The notes under the pieces: generated by a model
What the model saw: only the letters and a program-made list of their open reading frames with translations
Databases searched by the model: none
Told to the model about the DNA's origin: nothing
Translations under genes and position numbers: made by a program
DNA from: Gemmatimonadota bacterium
GTDB taxonomy: Bacteria > Gemmatimonadota > Gemmatimonadetes > Palauibacterales > Palauibacteraceae
Direction of reading: 5' to 3'
DNA length: 21,063 bases
Assembly: GCA_029288095.1 (NCBI GenBank)
Contig: JARFPW010000237.1
Span: forward strand, 1 to 21,063
Shown here: one piece after another, positions 7,634 to 14,768 of the stretch
Layout: every line of letters begins with the position of its first letter
Position numbering within the stretch: position 1 is the first letter of the stretch

Positions 7634-10024
7634 ATGCATCCCGAAGAACTTCTTAAGAAGCAGGCAGCCGACGCGCCGGATCCCGCTGTCGCGGGTGCGC
7701 TGGGCCCTGACGATCTGTCCCGGCTCGGCCGCAGAAGCCGCCGGGTTGATGGTCATCGCAAGTCGACGGGATCGGAGATCTACACCGACGACATAGTTCT
7801 TCCCGGCATGCTGCACGGGAAGATCCTGCGTAGTCCCCACCCACATGCGCGAATTCTGTCGGTGGACACGAGCGGCGCCGAAGCACTCGAAGGCGTATAC
7901 GGCGTAATCACCGGGCGGGATATGCCGCTGGCGTATGGGATCATCCCCTGGACACGCGACGAACACGCTCTGGCGCTCGACAAGGTCCGGTTCGTCGGTG
8001 ACGCGGTGGCCGCCGTGGCAGCGGTGGACGAAGACACGGCGAACGAGGCGCTGACCCGAATTCGCGTCGACTACGAAATTCTGCCGGCAGTGCTCGAGCC
8101 GGAGGAAGCGCTTCAGCCATCGGATCATCCGATTCATGAAGCGAAGAAGGAAGGCCGGAACGGAAACATTACGAAACACGTCCACCTCGAGTTCGGCGAG
8201 GTAGACGAAGCGATGGCCGGATCAGACGTGACGGTGGAAGGCGACTACTACTTCCATGGAACCACGCACACGCCGATCGAACCCCACTGCGCGGTCGCGC
8301 GCCGGAACGTGAACGGTTTGCTCGAGGTGTGGTCCTCGACTCAGGTCCCGCACTACCTGCACCGGGAGCTGGCGCGTGTTCTCGACCTGGACGTGGCGGA
8401 AATCCGGGTTGTACAGCCGGCTGTCGGCGGCGCGTTCGGCGGGAAGTCGGAGCCGTTCGACCTCGAATTCGCGGTAGCCCTCCTGGCCATCCGCACGGGA
8501 CGGCCGGTCAAGATTCTCTATACGCGGGAGGAGTTGTTCTACTCGCATCGCGGTCGGCATCCGATGGACATGTCGTACCAGGTAGGCGCCACGAAGGATG
8601 GACGGATCCGAGCGGTCGATGGGAAACTGCTGCTCGATGGCGGCGCCTACGCTTCGTTCGGGCTGGTTACGGCCTACTACAGCGGGCAACTCCTCATGGC
8701 ACCGTATGACGTCGAGACCTACAGGTTCGACGCCACGCGCGTATACACGAACAAGCCTCCATGCGGCCCCAAGAGGGGCCATGGGTCCGTTCAGCCACGG
8801 TTCGGATTCGAGGTTTCGCTCGACAAGCTCGCGGCCAAGCTGGGTATCGACCCCATAGAGCTTCGCCGGCGAAACTTCATGGGCGTCGGACGCACGGTGA
8901 ACGAATTTCGCGTGCAGTCGAATGGATTCCTCGAGTGCCTGGACAAGGTCGAGGAGGCGAGCGACTGGAAGGATCGGTACGGGAAGATGGAGCGCGGCCG
9001 GGGACTCGGAATCGCCGGATCCTGCTACATCTCCGGCACCAATTATCCGATCTATCCGAACGACATGCCGCAGGCGTCGGCCCAGGTACAGATCGAGCGG
9101 TCGGGACGGGTGAACGTGCTGCATGGCGCGTCCGAGATCGGGCAGGGGTCAGACTCCACGATGGCTTACATCGCGTGCGAGGAATTGGGCGTTCCCGTCG
9201 AGTACGTGCGTGTATTCAGCGCGGACACAGACCTTACACCGGTCGACCTGGGCGCCTATTCATCGCGTGAGACCCTGATGGTGGGCAACGCGGTGATGAT
9301 GGCCTGCCGCGAATTGCGAGCGAAGGTCGAGTCGGCCGTCGCCGCCGAACTCGCTTGCGAGCCCGGTGAGGTGCGACTCGCGGACGGGTGGGCGCTGGCT
9401 GGCGGGGAGAAAATGCCGATCGCGCAGGCGTTCATGCTTGCCGAAGTCGCGCACGGGACGCTCGGTGCGGTGGGTCACTACAACACGCCCAAGGAGGGTG
9501 TCCACGGCGAGTACCGGGGCGGGACGATCGGCGCATCGCCGGCGTACAGCTTCACCGCGCACGTGGCCGAGGTGGAAGTCGACGAAGACACCGGATTCGT
9601 GGACGTAAAGAAGATCTGGGTCGCACACGACTGCGGGCGGGCTCTCAACCCGATGCTCGTGGAAGGTCAGATGGAGGGCTCGGCGTATATGGGCTTCGCC
9701 GAGGCGCTGATGGAGCACCAGCGCGTCAAGCGTGGCTCACCCGAGGGCGGTCTCCACGACGCGCCCTCGCTGCTGGACTACCGCATCCCGACTTCGCTCG
9801 ACTGCCCCGAGTTTATCCCCCTGATCGTCGAAGCCAACGACCCGGAGGGTCCGTACGGTGCGAAGGAAGCCGGCGAGGGTCCTCTCCATCCGTCGCTGCC
9901 CGCGATCGCCAACGCGATCTACGATGCCGTCGGGGTGCGGATCGACCGTCTTCCGTTCACGCCGGACCGGGTCTGGCGGGCCCTGCAGGCCGAGGCGGAG
10001 CAGACGGCGGAGAAGGCCGGCTGA
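7634..10024 (+). CDS. Xanthine dehydrogenase-family molybdopterin-binding subunit, 4-hydroxybenzoyl-CoA reductase alpha-like
   Basis: A 796-residue large subunit of a molybdenum hydroxylase. It has the aldehyde oxidase/xanthine dehydrogenase a/b hammerhead near the N-terminus (YTDDIVLPGMLHGKILRSPH) and then the cofactor-binding domains. Visible motifs are GGAFGGK (265-271), EIGQGSD, and YGAKEAGEG, whose Glu748 sits where the catalytic base of the family lies. Segments NKPPCGPKRGHG and YSSRETLMVGNA resemble the HcrA/HbaC group, so an aromatic-CoA or similar substrate is possible but unproven. The ATG at 7634 is used because further extension runs into the divergent gene; there is no clear Shine-Dalgarno sequence, so the start is uncertain. 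There is no twin-arginine signal, so it should be cytoplasmic. Known members need Fe-S and FAD subunits, and neither is in this window. It converges on the aldolase gene with an 8-base gap. Confidence 0.88.
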   Translation: MHPEELLKKQAADAPDPAVAGALGPDDLSRLGRRSRRVDGHRKSTGSEIYTDDIVLPGMLHGKILRSPHPHARILSVDTSGAEALEGVYGVITGRDMPLAYGIIPWTRDEHALALDKVRFVGDAVAAVAAVDEDTANEALTRIRVDYEILPAVLEPEEALQPSDHPIHEAKKEGRNGNITKHVHLEFGEVDEAMAGSDVTVEGDYYFHGTTHTPIEPHCAVARRNVNGLLEVWSSTQVPHYLHRELARVLDLDVAEIRVVQPAVGGAFGGKSEPFDLEFAVALLAIRTGRPVKILYTREELFYSHRGRHPMDMSYQVGATKDGRIRAVDGKLLLDGGAYASFGLVTAYYSGQLLMAPYDVETYRFDATRVYTNKPPCGPKRGHGSVQPRFGFEVSLDKLAAKLGIDPIELRRRNFMGVGRTVNEFRVQSNGFLECLDKVEEASDWKDRYGKMERGRGLGIAGSCYISGTNYPIYPNDMPQASAQVQIERSGRVNVLHGASEIGQGSDSTMAYIACEELGVPVEYVRVFSADTDLTPVDLGAYSSRETLMVGNAVMMACRELRAKVESAVAAELACEPGEVRLADGWALAGGEKMPIAQAFMLAEVAHGTLGAVGHYNTPKEGVHGEYRGGTIGASPAYSFTAHVAEVEVDEDTGFVDVKKIWVAHDCGRALNPMLVEGQMEGSAYMGFAEALMEHQRVKRGSPEGGLHDAPSLLDYRIPTSLDCPEFIPLIVEANDPEGPYGAKEAGEGPLHPSLPAIANAIYDAVGVRIDRLPFTPDRVWRALQAEAEQTAEKAG

Positions 10025-10032
10025 CAGTGACT

Positions 10033-10674
10033 TCAGCGCCCGTACGTCTTGAACTCCTCCAGCACCCGGGCCATCTGAGCGTCCGTGAGCAGGGCAGGTT
10101 CTCCGACCGATAGGGCGCGCATGTATTGGCCGGCCAGAGCCTCGACTTCTATCGCCAGGCCGAGTGCCGCTTCGAGCGACGCGCCGCACGCGATGATCCC
10201 GTGATTCGCCAGCAGGCACGCCCTGCGATCACCCAGGGCCCGCAGGGCGGCTGAGGCCAGGTCGTGCGTCCCGAACGTCGCGTAGTCGGAGCAGCGGATT
10301 ACCGTTCCGCCCGCTGCCGCTACCATGTAGTGAAACGGTGGTATGTCTCTGCGCAGGCATGACAGGGCCGTCGCCCACGGCGGGTGCGCATGGATGATCG
10401 CACCGATATCCGGTCCGTGGGCAAAGATTCCTGCATGCATCTGCCATTCGGTCGACGGTAGCCGGCCCCGGGGCACCCCGCGGACCTTTCCTTCCAGGTT
10501 CATCGTGATCAGGTCCAGCGGCTCCATCTTGGCGTAGGGCATCGCCGACGGCGTGATCAACATGCCCTCGGAGAACCTGACGGAGACGTTCCCGGAAGTC
10601 CCCTGCGTGAGTCCGCGCTCTTCGAGCTGACGAGCCGCCGCCAGCATCTCGGTACGCTGGGCGTAGTTGATCAA
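10033..10674 (-). CDS. Class II aldolase, L-fuculose-phosphate aldolase type (probable 5-deoxyribulose/methylthioribulose-1-P aldolase)
   Basis: A 213-residue class II aldolase/adducin protein, full length for the FucA type. The zinc ligands are all in place: Glu76 (STEW), His95 and His97 (HAH), and His158 (NHG), each three residues after the FucA positions. FHYMVAAAGG, YATFGT and the C-terminal EEFKTYG follow FucA rather than the dehydratase MtnB. The start is TTG at 10674, overlapping the mtnA stop (TTGA), with GAGG at 10682-10685 seven bases upstream; the first ATG is ten codons in and would cut a conserved helix. Next to mtnA, its likely reaction is cleavage of 5-deoxyribulose-1-phosphate or 5-methylthioribulose-1-phosphate to DHAP and an aldehyde, as in the DHAP shunt. 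That substrate is inferred from context. Fuculose or ribulose phosphate is the alternative, but no sugar kinase or isomerase is adjacent. Confidence 0.88.
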   Translation of the reverse strand: MINYAQRTEMLAAARQLEERGLTQGTSGNVSVRFSEGMLITPSAMPYAKMEPLDLITMNLEGKVRGVPRGRLPSTEWQMHAGIFAHGPDIGAIIHAHPPWATALSCLRRDIPPFHYMVAAAGGTVIRCSDYATFGTHDLASAALRALGDRRACLLANHGIIACGASLEAALGLAIEVEALAGQYMRALSVGEPALLTDAQMARVLEEFKTYGR

Positions 10675-11720
10675 GACTCGACCTCGGGGTAGAGCCCGCG
10701 AAGACCGTCTTCCGATGCCTCGCAGACACCGCGTTCGGTGATCAAGCCGGTGACGAGGCGGGCCGGGGTGACATCGAACCCGTAGTTCGCCGTAGGCGTC
10801 CCGTCGGGCACGAGCCGCACACCTCCCAGCTCCGCCACTTCGCTGCCGTCACGCTCCTCGATCGGCACGGACTCCGGATCCGTGGCTTCCCAGTCGATCG
10901 ACAACCCGGGCACCGCCGCGTAGAACGGGACCCCGTTGTCATAGGCGGCGAGCGCCTTGAGATAAGTGCCGATCTTGTTGCACACGTCGCCCGAGAGGAG
11001 GGTTCGGTCCGTGCCCACGATGCACAGATCGACCAGACCTCGTTGCATCAAGTGGCCCCCGGCGTTGTCTACGATGACCGTGTGCGGGATGCCGGCCCGG
11101 CCCAGTTCCCAGGCGGTCAGCGAGGCACCCTGGTTCCGCGGGCGTGTTTCGTCGACCCAGACGTGAAGGGGAAGTCCTTCCTCGTGGGCTCGATACATCG
11201 GCGCGGTGGCCGTGCCGTAGCCGGCTGTGGCGAGAATTCCGGCGTTACAGTGCGTGAGCACCTGCACCGGACCTGGCTTGCGACTCGCGATTCGCCGAAG
11301 AAGCGGCAGGCCGTGATCGCCGATCGACCGGTTCATCGAGATGTCCTCGTCGCGCAGACGATCGGCTTCTACAAGAGCCTTGGCGGCACGGTCCGCCGGC
11401 GCGGCATGTGAAAGCACTTCGTTCAGGCCTACTACGACACGCCGCAGGTTCACGCCCGTTGGACGTGTCTCGAGCAGGGTGGTGGTCGCCAGAGCCAGGC
11501 TCTCGTCCGACGGATCCGACCGCATGGCGAGCACCATTCCGAAGGCGGCCGTGACACCGATCAGGGGCGCTCCCCGCACTCGCATCGCGCGAATCGCTTC
11601 TGCGGCATCGGCTAGAGACTCGAGTGGTAGACGCACCACTTCGTGGGGCAGACGAGTCTGATCGAGGACATGCACTGCGCCATCGGCGGCTGTTATCGGC
11701 TCCAGGTCGGAAGGCACCAT
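10671..11720 (-). CDS. mtnA: S-methyl-5-thioribose-1-phosphate isomerase
   Basis: A 349-residue member of the MtnA/eIF2B-like aldose-ketose isomerases. It converts 5-methylthioribose-1-phosphate to the ribulose-1-phosphate isomer in methionine salvage. Visible marks are MRVRGAPLIG (46-55), the catalytic Cys158 in THCNAGILATAGYGTA, WVDETRPRNQGASLTAWEL, Asp238 in GTDR, and GDVCNKIGTYLKA; the PNFGFDVTP-type C-terminal element appears as TANYGFDVTP. Length is normal and no catalytic residue is missing. It starts at ATG 11720 without a convincing ribosome site and follows the usp gene by 43 bases, so cotranscription is plausible. Its stop overlaps the aldolase start. No kinase (MtnK) or phosphorylase (MtnP) that would supply the substrate is present in the window. 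A 5-deoxyribose-1-phosphate substrate is equally possible for enzymes of this family. Confidence 0.95.
   Translation of the reverse strand: MVPSDLEPITAADGAVHVLDQTRLPHEVVRLPLESLADAAEAIRAMRVRGAPLIGVTAAFGMVLAMRSDPSDESLALATTTLLETRPTGVNLRRVVVGLNEVLSHAAPADRAAKALVEADRLRDEDISMNRSIGDHGLPLLRRIASRKPGPVQVLTHCNAGILATAGYGTATAPMYRAHEEGLPLHVWVDETRPRNQGASLTAWELGRAGIPHTVIVDNAGGHLMQRGLVDLCIVGTDRTLLSGDVCNKIGTYLKALAAYDNGVPFYAAVPGLSIDWEATDPESVPIEERDGSEVAELGGVRLVPDGTPTANYGFDVTPARLVTGLITERGVCEASEDGLRGLYPEVES
10682..10685 (-). promoter_or_regulatory. Ribosome binding site that supports the TTG start of the aldolase
   Basis: On the minus strand GAGG lies seven bases before TTG 10674, inside the last codons of mtnA. 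This supports TTG over the internal ATG ten codons downstream. Confidence 0.55.
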
Positions 11721-11763
11721 GCGCTAGGAAATAACATCGCCCCGCGCACGTTGACAGTCCGGC

Positions 11764-12195
11764 TTACTCGGGAGCACCACCTTTGACCAGCAGGATGGGC
11801 GACGTCGCCAGGATCGCCAGCTTGTAGCTCAGCGTCGCCCACCCGTGCGTGGGGGCAGAGGGGTCGACCCGGTGTGACCTCAGGACGATCAGGGAATTCG
11901 GTGATTGCTCTGCGAACTCTACGATCTCCGCCGCGGGGTCACCGAATACGATCCGCCGCTCGAATTCCACGTCCGCATCCTGAATCCGCTCGAGCACCTT
12001 CTCGAGTTTCTCGGCCGCCGCCGCTTCGAGTCGTGCGTAAAAATCGGCGACCTCGTCATACGGAAGATCGAGCGTCTCGACGACGTGCAACAGCGTGACG
12101 CGTCCGCCGGTGAGGCGAGCCAGTTCCCACGCCGTATCGATCGCCGAGGAGTTTCGGTCCGACATATCCACCGGAACGATGAACTGATCGTACAC
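11764..12195 (-). CDS. Universal stress protein, single UspA domain with degenerate nucleotide motif
   Basis: A 143-residue single-domain UspA protein: the first strand YDQFIVPVDMSD, the helix SAIDTAWELARLTGG, and strand VTLLHVVE are typical. The usual ATP motif G-x2-G-x9-G-S/T near the C-terminal third is not intact: the region reads LRSHRVDPSAPTHGWATLSY, so the protein probably belongs to the non-ATP-binding kind or has lost binding. The GTG start at 12195 lies one base after the stop of the tandem Usp gene, with GGAAG six bases upstream, indicating an operon. Role by family: cytoplasmic stress adaptation, mechanism unknown. It may pair with the neighbouring two-domain Usp as a hetero-oligomer; that is a guess from adjacency. 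Confidence 0.88.
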   Translation of the reverse strand: MYDQFIVPVDMSDRNSSAIDTAWELARLTGGRVTLLHVVETLDLPYDEVADFYARLEAAAAEKLEKVLERIQDADVEFERRIVFGDPAAEIVEFAEQSPNSLIVLRSHRVDPSAPTHGWATLSYKLAILATSPILLVKGGAPE

Positions 12196-12196
12196 G

Positions 12197-13129
12197 TCAG
12201 ACTTCCACGGTCGGGTTCTCGGTGAACGGCTCCGCGCCCTCGCGCGAACTCGGCGGTCGCAGGTCTTTTCCGTCGGCCCTCAGGACCAATATGGGACAGG
12301 GCGCGCGGCGCAGTACGCGCTCGGTCACGCTTCCCAGGAGGAGTCGCTCGATACCGCTGTGCCCGTGGCTGGGTATCACTACGAGTGTCTTTTGCGTTCG
12401 GGCCGCTTCATCGATCACGACATCGGCCGCATTCCCCGACATGGCCTTCACCGACAGTGAGAGACCGGGTCCGAGCTTCTCGGCAATGCGTGCGAGGTGG
12501 TCCTCGGCAAACTCCCGGGCCTCCTTGTTCCTGGTCAGGACCGGGAACGACATTTCGGAATACACGGGCGGTTCCACCACGTGGATGAGTTCCAACTCCG
12601 CGTTCCACACCGAGGCCAGTTCGCGCCCGTATGTCGCGGCGACACGTGATCGGTCGCTGAAATCGATCGGAACCAGGACTCGGTCGATTTCTGTCGGAAC
12701 GAACACGTCGGGCTTGTCCCGAACGACCAGTACCGGGCACTTCGCCAGGCGCACGACCTCCTCCGTAACACTCCCCAGCAGGAGGCGACGGAAGCCCCGG
12801 CGACCGTGTGAACCCATGACGATCAGATCGACGTCGTTGGTTTCGGCGTACTCGAGGATGGCCGGCGCTGCGTGAACGGCGCGGCCGACACTATGAACCA
12901 CGCTGTTCCAGGGCACACCCGCGGCAGAGTCTTCCAGCGTCTGTCGCGCCTCCTCCTCTCCTGGATACGGCTTGTCGCTGTCGATCGCCGCCAGGGAGTG
13001 CAGCAGGTAGATATGGAACAGGTGCAGGTCCGCTCCGTGCAGTTTCGCCATCTGGGTGGCGAACGGGATCGCCCGGAGCGACGAATCGGACAGATCCGTC
13101 GGGCAGAGGATCTTCTCGATGGTAAGCAT
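12197..13129 (-). CDS. Universal stress protein with two tandem UspA domains
   Basis: A 310-residue protein with two Usp domains, about 1-138 and 148-284, and a hydrophilic tail. Each begins with a strand and Asp (ILCPTDLSD; VLVPIDFSD). Domain 1 has the intact ATP motif G106-x2-G109-x9-G119-S120 (GSHGRRGFRRLLLGS). Domain 2 reads PSHGHSGIERLLLGS, with Pro where the first Gly is expected, so its nucleotide binding may be altered. ATG 13129 is preceded by a strong AGGAGG seven bases upstream. It is the first gene of a minus-strand set running through the second usp, mtnA and the aldolase, and it is divergent from msrA. Tandem Usp proteins are cytoplasmic and associated with oxidative or starvation stress, but no specific client is known. 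Confidence 0.92.
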   Translation of the reverse strand: MLTIEKILCPTDLSDSSLRAIPFATQMAKLHGADLHLFHIYLLHSLAAIDSDKPYPGEEEARQTLEDSAAGVPWNSVVHSVGRAVHAAPAILEYAETNDVDLIVMGSHGRRGFRRLLLGSVTEEVVRLAKCPVLVVRDKPDVFVPTEIDRVLVPIDFSDRSRVAATYGRELASVWNAELELIHVVEPPVYSEMSFPVLTRNKEAREFAEDHLARIAEKLGPGLSLSVKAMSGNAADVVIDEAARTQKTLVVIPSHGHSGIERLLLGSVTERVLRRAPCPILVLRADGKDLRPPSSREGAEPFTENPTVEV

Positions 13130-13168
13130 CGGGCAACCTCCTATCGGTACAGCCGCATGCGGGAGGTT

Positions 13169-13205
13169 AGTATGAATCTAGCGGTTTCGGAGCGCCATTC
13201 ATACT
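13169..13205. repeat. Perfect 9-bp inverted repeat between divergent usp and msrA
   Basis: AGTATGAAT at 13169-13177 is mirrored by ATTCATACT at 13197-13205, separated by 19 bases. Both arms are AT-rich in a GC-rich genome and lie between the two divergent start codons. The spacing (28 bases centre to centre) suits either a regulator operator or overlapping promoter elements; as a hairpin the loop would be large. The regulator is unknown. Confidence 0.5.
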
Positions 13206-13245
13206 TGTCTTAGTGTTGATACCCGGAGCGACAGGAGAGTTTCGC

Positions 13246-13794
13246 ATGACTCAATTCGCAACATTTGGCGGCGGCTGTTTCTGGTGCCTGGAACCGATCT
13301 TCCGGGATCTCGTGGGCGTGAGCGAGGTGCTGGTCGGCTATGCCGGAGGACACCTCGAGAACCCGACGTACCAGCAGGTGTGCGGGGCCGATACCGGCCA
13401 CGCGGAGGTCGTGCAGATTACCTTCGATCCCGCGACGATCGGCTACCGGGACCTGCTGGACGTGTTCTTCGCCATTCATGATCCGACGACCCCGAATCGG
13501 CAGGGAGCGGACGTCGGACCCCAGTATCGGTCGATCGTGCTTGCCCACGATGCTGACCAGGCCTGTGCGGCGGAGGAGGCGATCGCCGCGCTGGATGGCT
13601 CCGGTAAGTGGGACGACCCCGTCGTCACCGAGGTCGTGCCGCTCGAGGTCTTCTACAAGGCGGAGGTAGAGCACCAGGAGTATTACGCACGAAATCCGAA
13701 CGCCAGCTTCTGCCGGATGGTCATCGACCCGAAGGTCGCGAAGTTCAGGAAGCAGTTCGGAGAGATGCGGAAGGAAGCTCCCGTCGGGGACTAG
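13246..13794 (+). CDS. msrA: Peptide-methionine (S)-S-oxide reductase
   Basis: A 182-residue MsrA, which reduces methionine-S-sulfoxide in proteins at the expense of thioredoxin. The signature FGGGCFWCLEP holds the catalytic Cys11. VGYAGGHLENPTY, GADTGHAEVVQITFDP, HDPTTPNRQGADVGPQYRS and the C-terminal HQEYYARNPN are all standard. A Cys in ASFCRM close to the C-terminus is a candidate resolving residue. The ATG at 13246 is chosen over an in-frame ATG at 13213 because AGGAGA lies properly spaced before it and the family begins just before the signature. It is divergent from the usp genes, which fits an oxidative-stress role, and its stop codon overlaps the stop of the ABC ATPase gene on the other strand by three bases. 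No msrB is fused or adjacent. Confidence 0.96.
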   Translation: MTQFATFGGGCFWCLEPIFRDLVGVSEVLVGYAGGHLENPTYQQVCGADTGHAEVVQITFDPATIGYRDLLDVFFAIHDPTTPNRQGADVGPQYRSIVLAHDADQACAAEEAIAALDGSGKWDDPVVTEVVPLEVFYKAEVEHQEYYARNPNASFCRMVIDPKVAKFRKQFGEMRKEAPVGD

Positions 13795-14768
13795 TCGGCG
13801 GGTTCGGCCAGCCAGCAGCGACTCGTGCCGCCCCCGGAGGAGAATTCCGGGGGAAGTTCCGTTTGGCATCGCGTCATCACTTCCGTACACCGCGGCGCGA
13901 ACGGACAGCCTATTTCGTCGTCGTGCGGGTCCGGCACCTGGCCCGGTATGGCCGCCAGTGGACCCGGCCGGGCGTCCAGCCGGGGTATCGCGCGCAGCAG
14001 TCCCCGGGTGTACGGATGCCCCGCCTTCTCGAACAACTCCGGGATGCGCCCCCGCTCGACGATGCGTCCGGCGTACATGACGGCCACGCGATCCGCGACT
14101 CTCGCCACGACTCCGAGATCGTGGCTGATCAGCAGCAGGGCCATTCCCAATTCGCGACGCAGCCCGTCGAGTAGATCCAGGATCTGGGCCTGAATTGTCA
14201 CGTCGAGTGCGGTCGTGGGCTCGTCGGCAATCAGCAGGTCGGGTCCGCAGGCCAGAGCGATGGCCAACATGACACGTTGACGCATGCCGCCTGAAAGCTG
14301 GTGTGGATACGCGTTGCACCTGATGTCGGGATCGGGAATGCCGACCCGTGCCAGCAGGTCGATCACCCGGCCGCGAATGGCATCGTTCCGGCCGCCTTCG
14401 TGCTCCCTGATCGTCTCGGCGATCTGCTCGCCGACCCGCAGAACCGGGTTGAGGCTCGTCATCGGTTCCTGAAACACCATCCCGATTCCGTTCCCACGCA
14501 CCTCGCGCAGTCTGGACGACGTGGCGGACAGCAGCTCCTCACCCCGGAAGCGGACGCTGGAACCCTCGAGCGTCCGGGCTCGCTTCGCCGGAAGCAGGCC
14601 GAGGATCGACAGGGCGGTGACCGACTTCCCGCATCCGGACTCACCCACGAGACCCAGCGTCTCCCCGGGGTTCAGTGAGAACGACACGCCCCGAACGGCG
14701 TGTGCCGTGCCCTGTTCGGTGTCGAAATCCGTGCTGAGATCCGCGACGTCCAGCAACGGGGTGCTCAT
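13791..14768 (-). CDS. dppD: Peptide ABC importer ATP-binding protein, DppD/OppD-like
   Basis: A 325-residue ATPase of the dipeptide/oligopeptide/nickel importers. Walker A is GESGCGKS (42-49), the Q-loop is Gln100, the signature is LSGGMRQR (158-165), Walker B is LLIADEP (178-184), and the H-loop is His216. The C-terminal oligopeptide domain starts at HPYTRGLL. Four Cys at 288, 294, 301 and 318 (C-x5-C-x6-C-x16-C) are the pattern seen in DppD/OppD proteins where an iron-sulfur cluster has been described. ATG 14768 overlaps the dppC stop (ATGA); a longer frame upstream is antisense-like read-through of dppC. It is the last gene of the operon, and the usual partner ATPase (DppF) is absent. Confidence 0.93.
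   Translation of the reverse strand: MSTPLLDVADLSTDFDTEQGTAHAVRGVSFSLNPGETLGLVGESGCGKSVTALSILGLLPAKRARTLEGSSVRFRGEELLSATSSRLREVRGNGIGMVFQEPMTSLNPVLRVGEQIAETIREHEGGRNDAIRGRVIDLLARVGIPDPDIRCNAYPHQLSGGMRQRVMLAIALACGPDLLIADEPTTALDVTIQAQILDLLDGLRRELGMALLLISHDLGVVARVADRVAVMYAGRIVERGRIPELFEKAGHPYTRGLLRAIPRLDARPGPLAAIPGQVPDPHDDEIGCPFAPRCTEVMTRCQTELPPEFSSGGGTSRCWLAEPAD
13831..13853 (+). terminator. GC-rich hairpin after msrA, inside the dppD 3' end
   Basis: CCCCCGGA (13831-13838) pairs perfectly with TCCGGGGG (13846-13853) around a 7-base loop, 37 bases after the msrA stop. The following AAGTTCCGTTTGG is only moderately T-rich. It may terminate msrA before antisense transcription runs far into the ABC operon. 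It also lies in coding sequence for Pro/Gly/Ser-rich residues of DppD, so it could be a composition effect. Confidence 0.35.

Noticed and set aside
8222..9124. A 300-codon minus-strand frame opposite the molybdo-enzyme
   Set aside because: Antisense shadow; the plus strand holds conserved cofactor motifs through this region.
10033..10674. MtnB (methylthioribulose-1-phosphate dehydratase) as identity of the class II aldolase
   Set aside because: Adjacent mtnA makes this tempting, but the YATFGT, HYMVAAAGG and C-terminal FKTYG elements follow FucA-type aldolases.
11751..11756. TTGACA, a perfect -35 hexamer on the plus strand
   Set aside because: It points away from mtnA into the usp gene antisense and no -10 lies at 16-18 bases.
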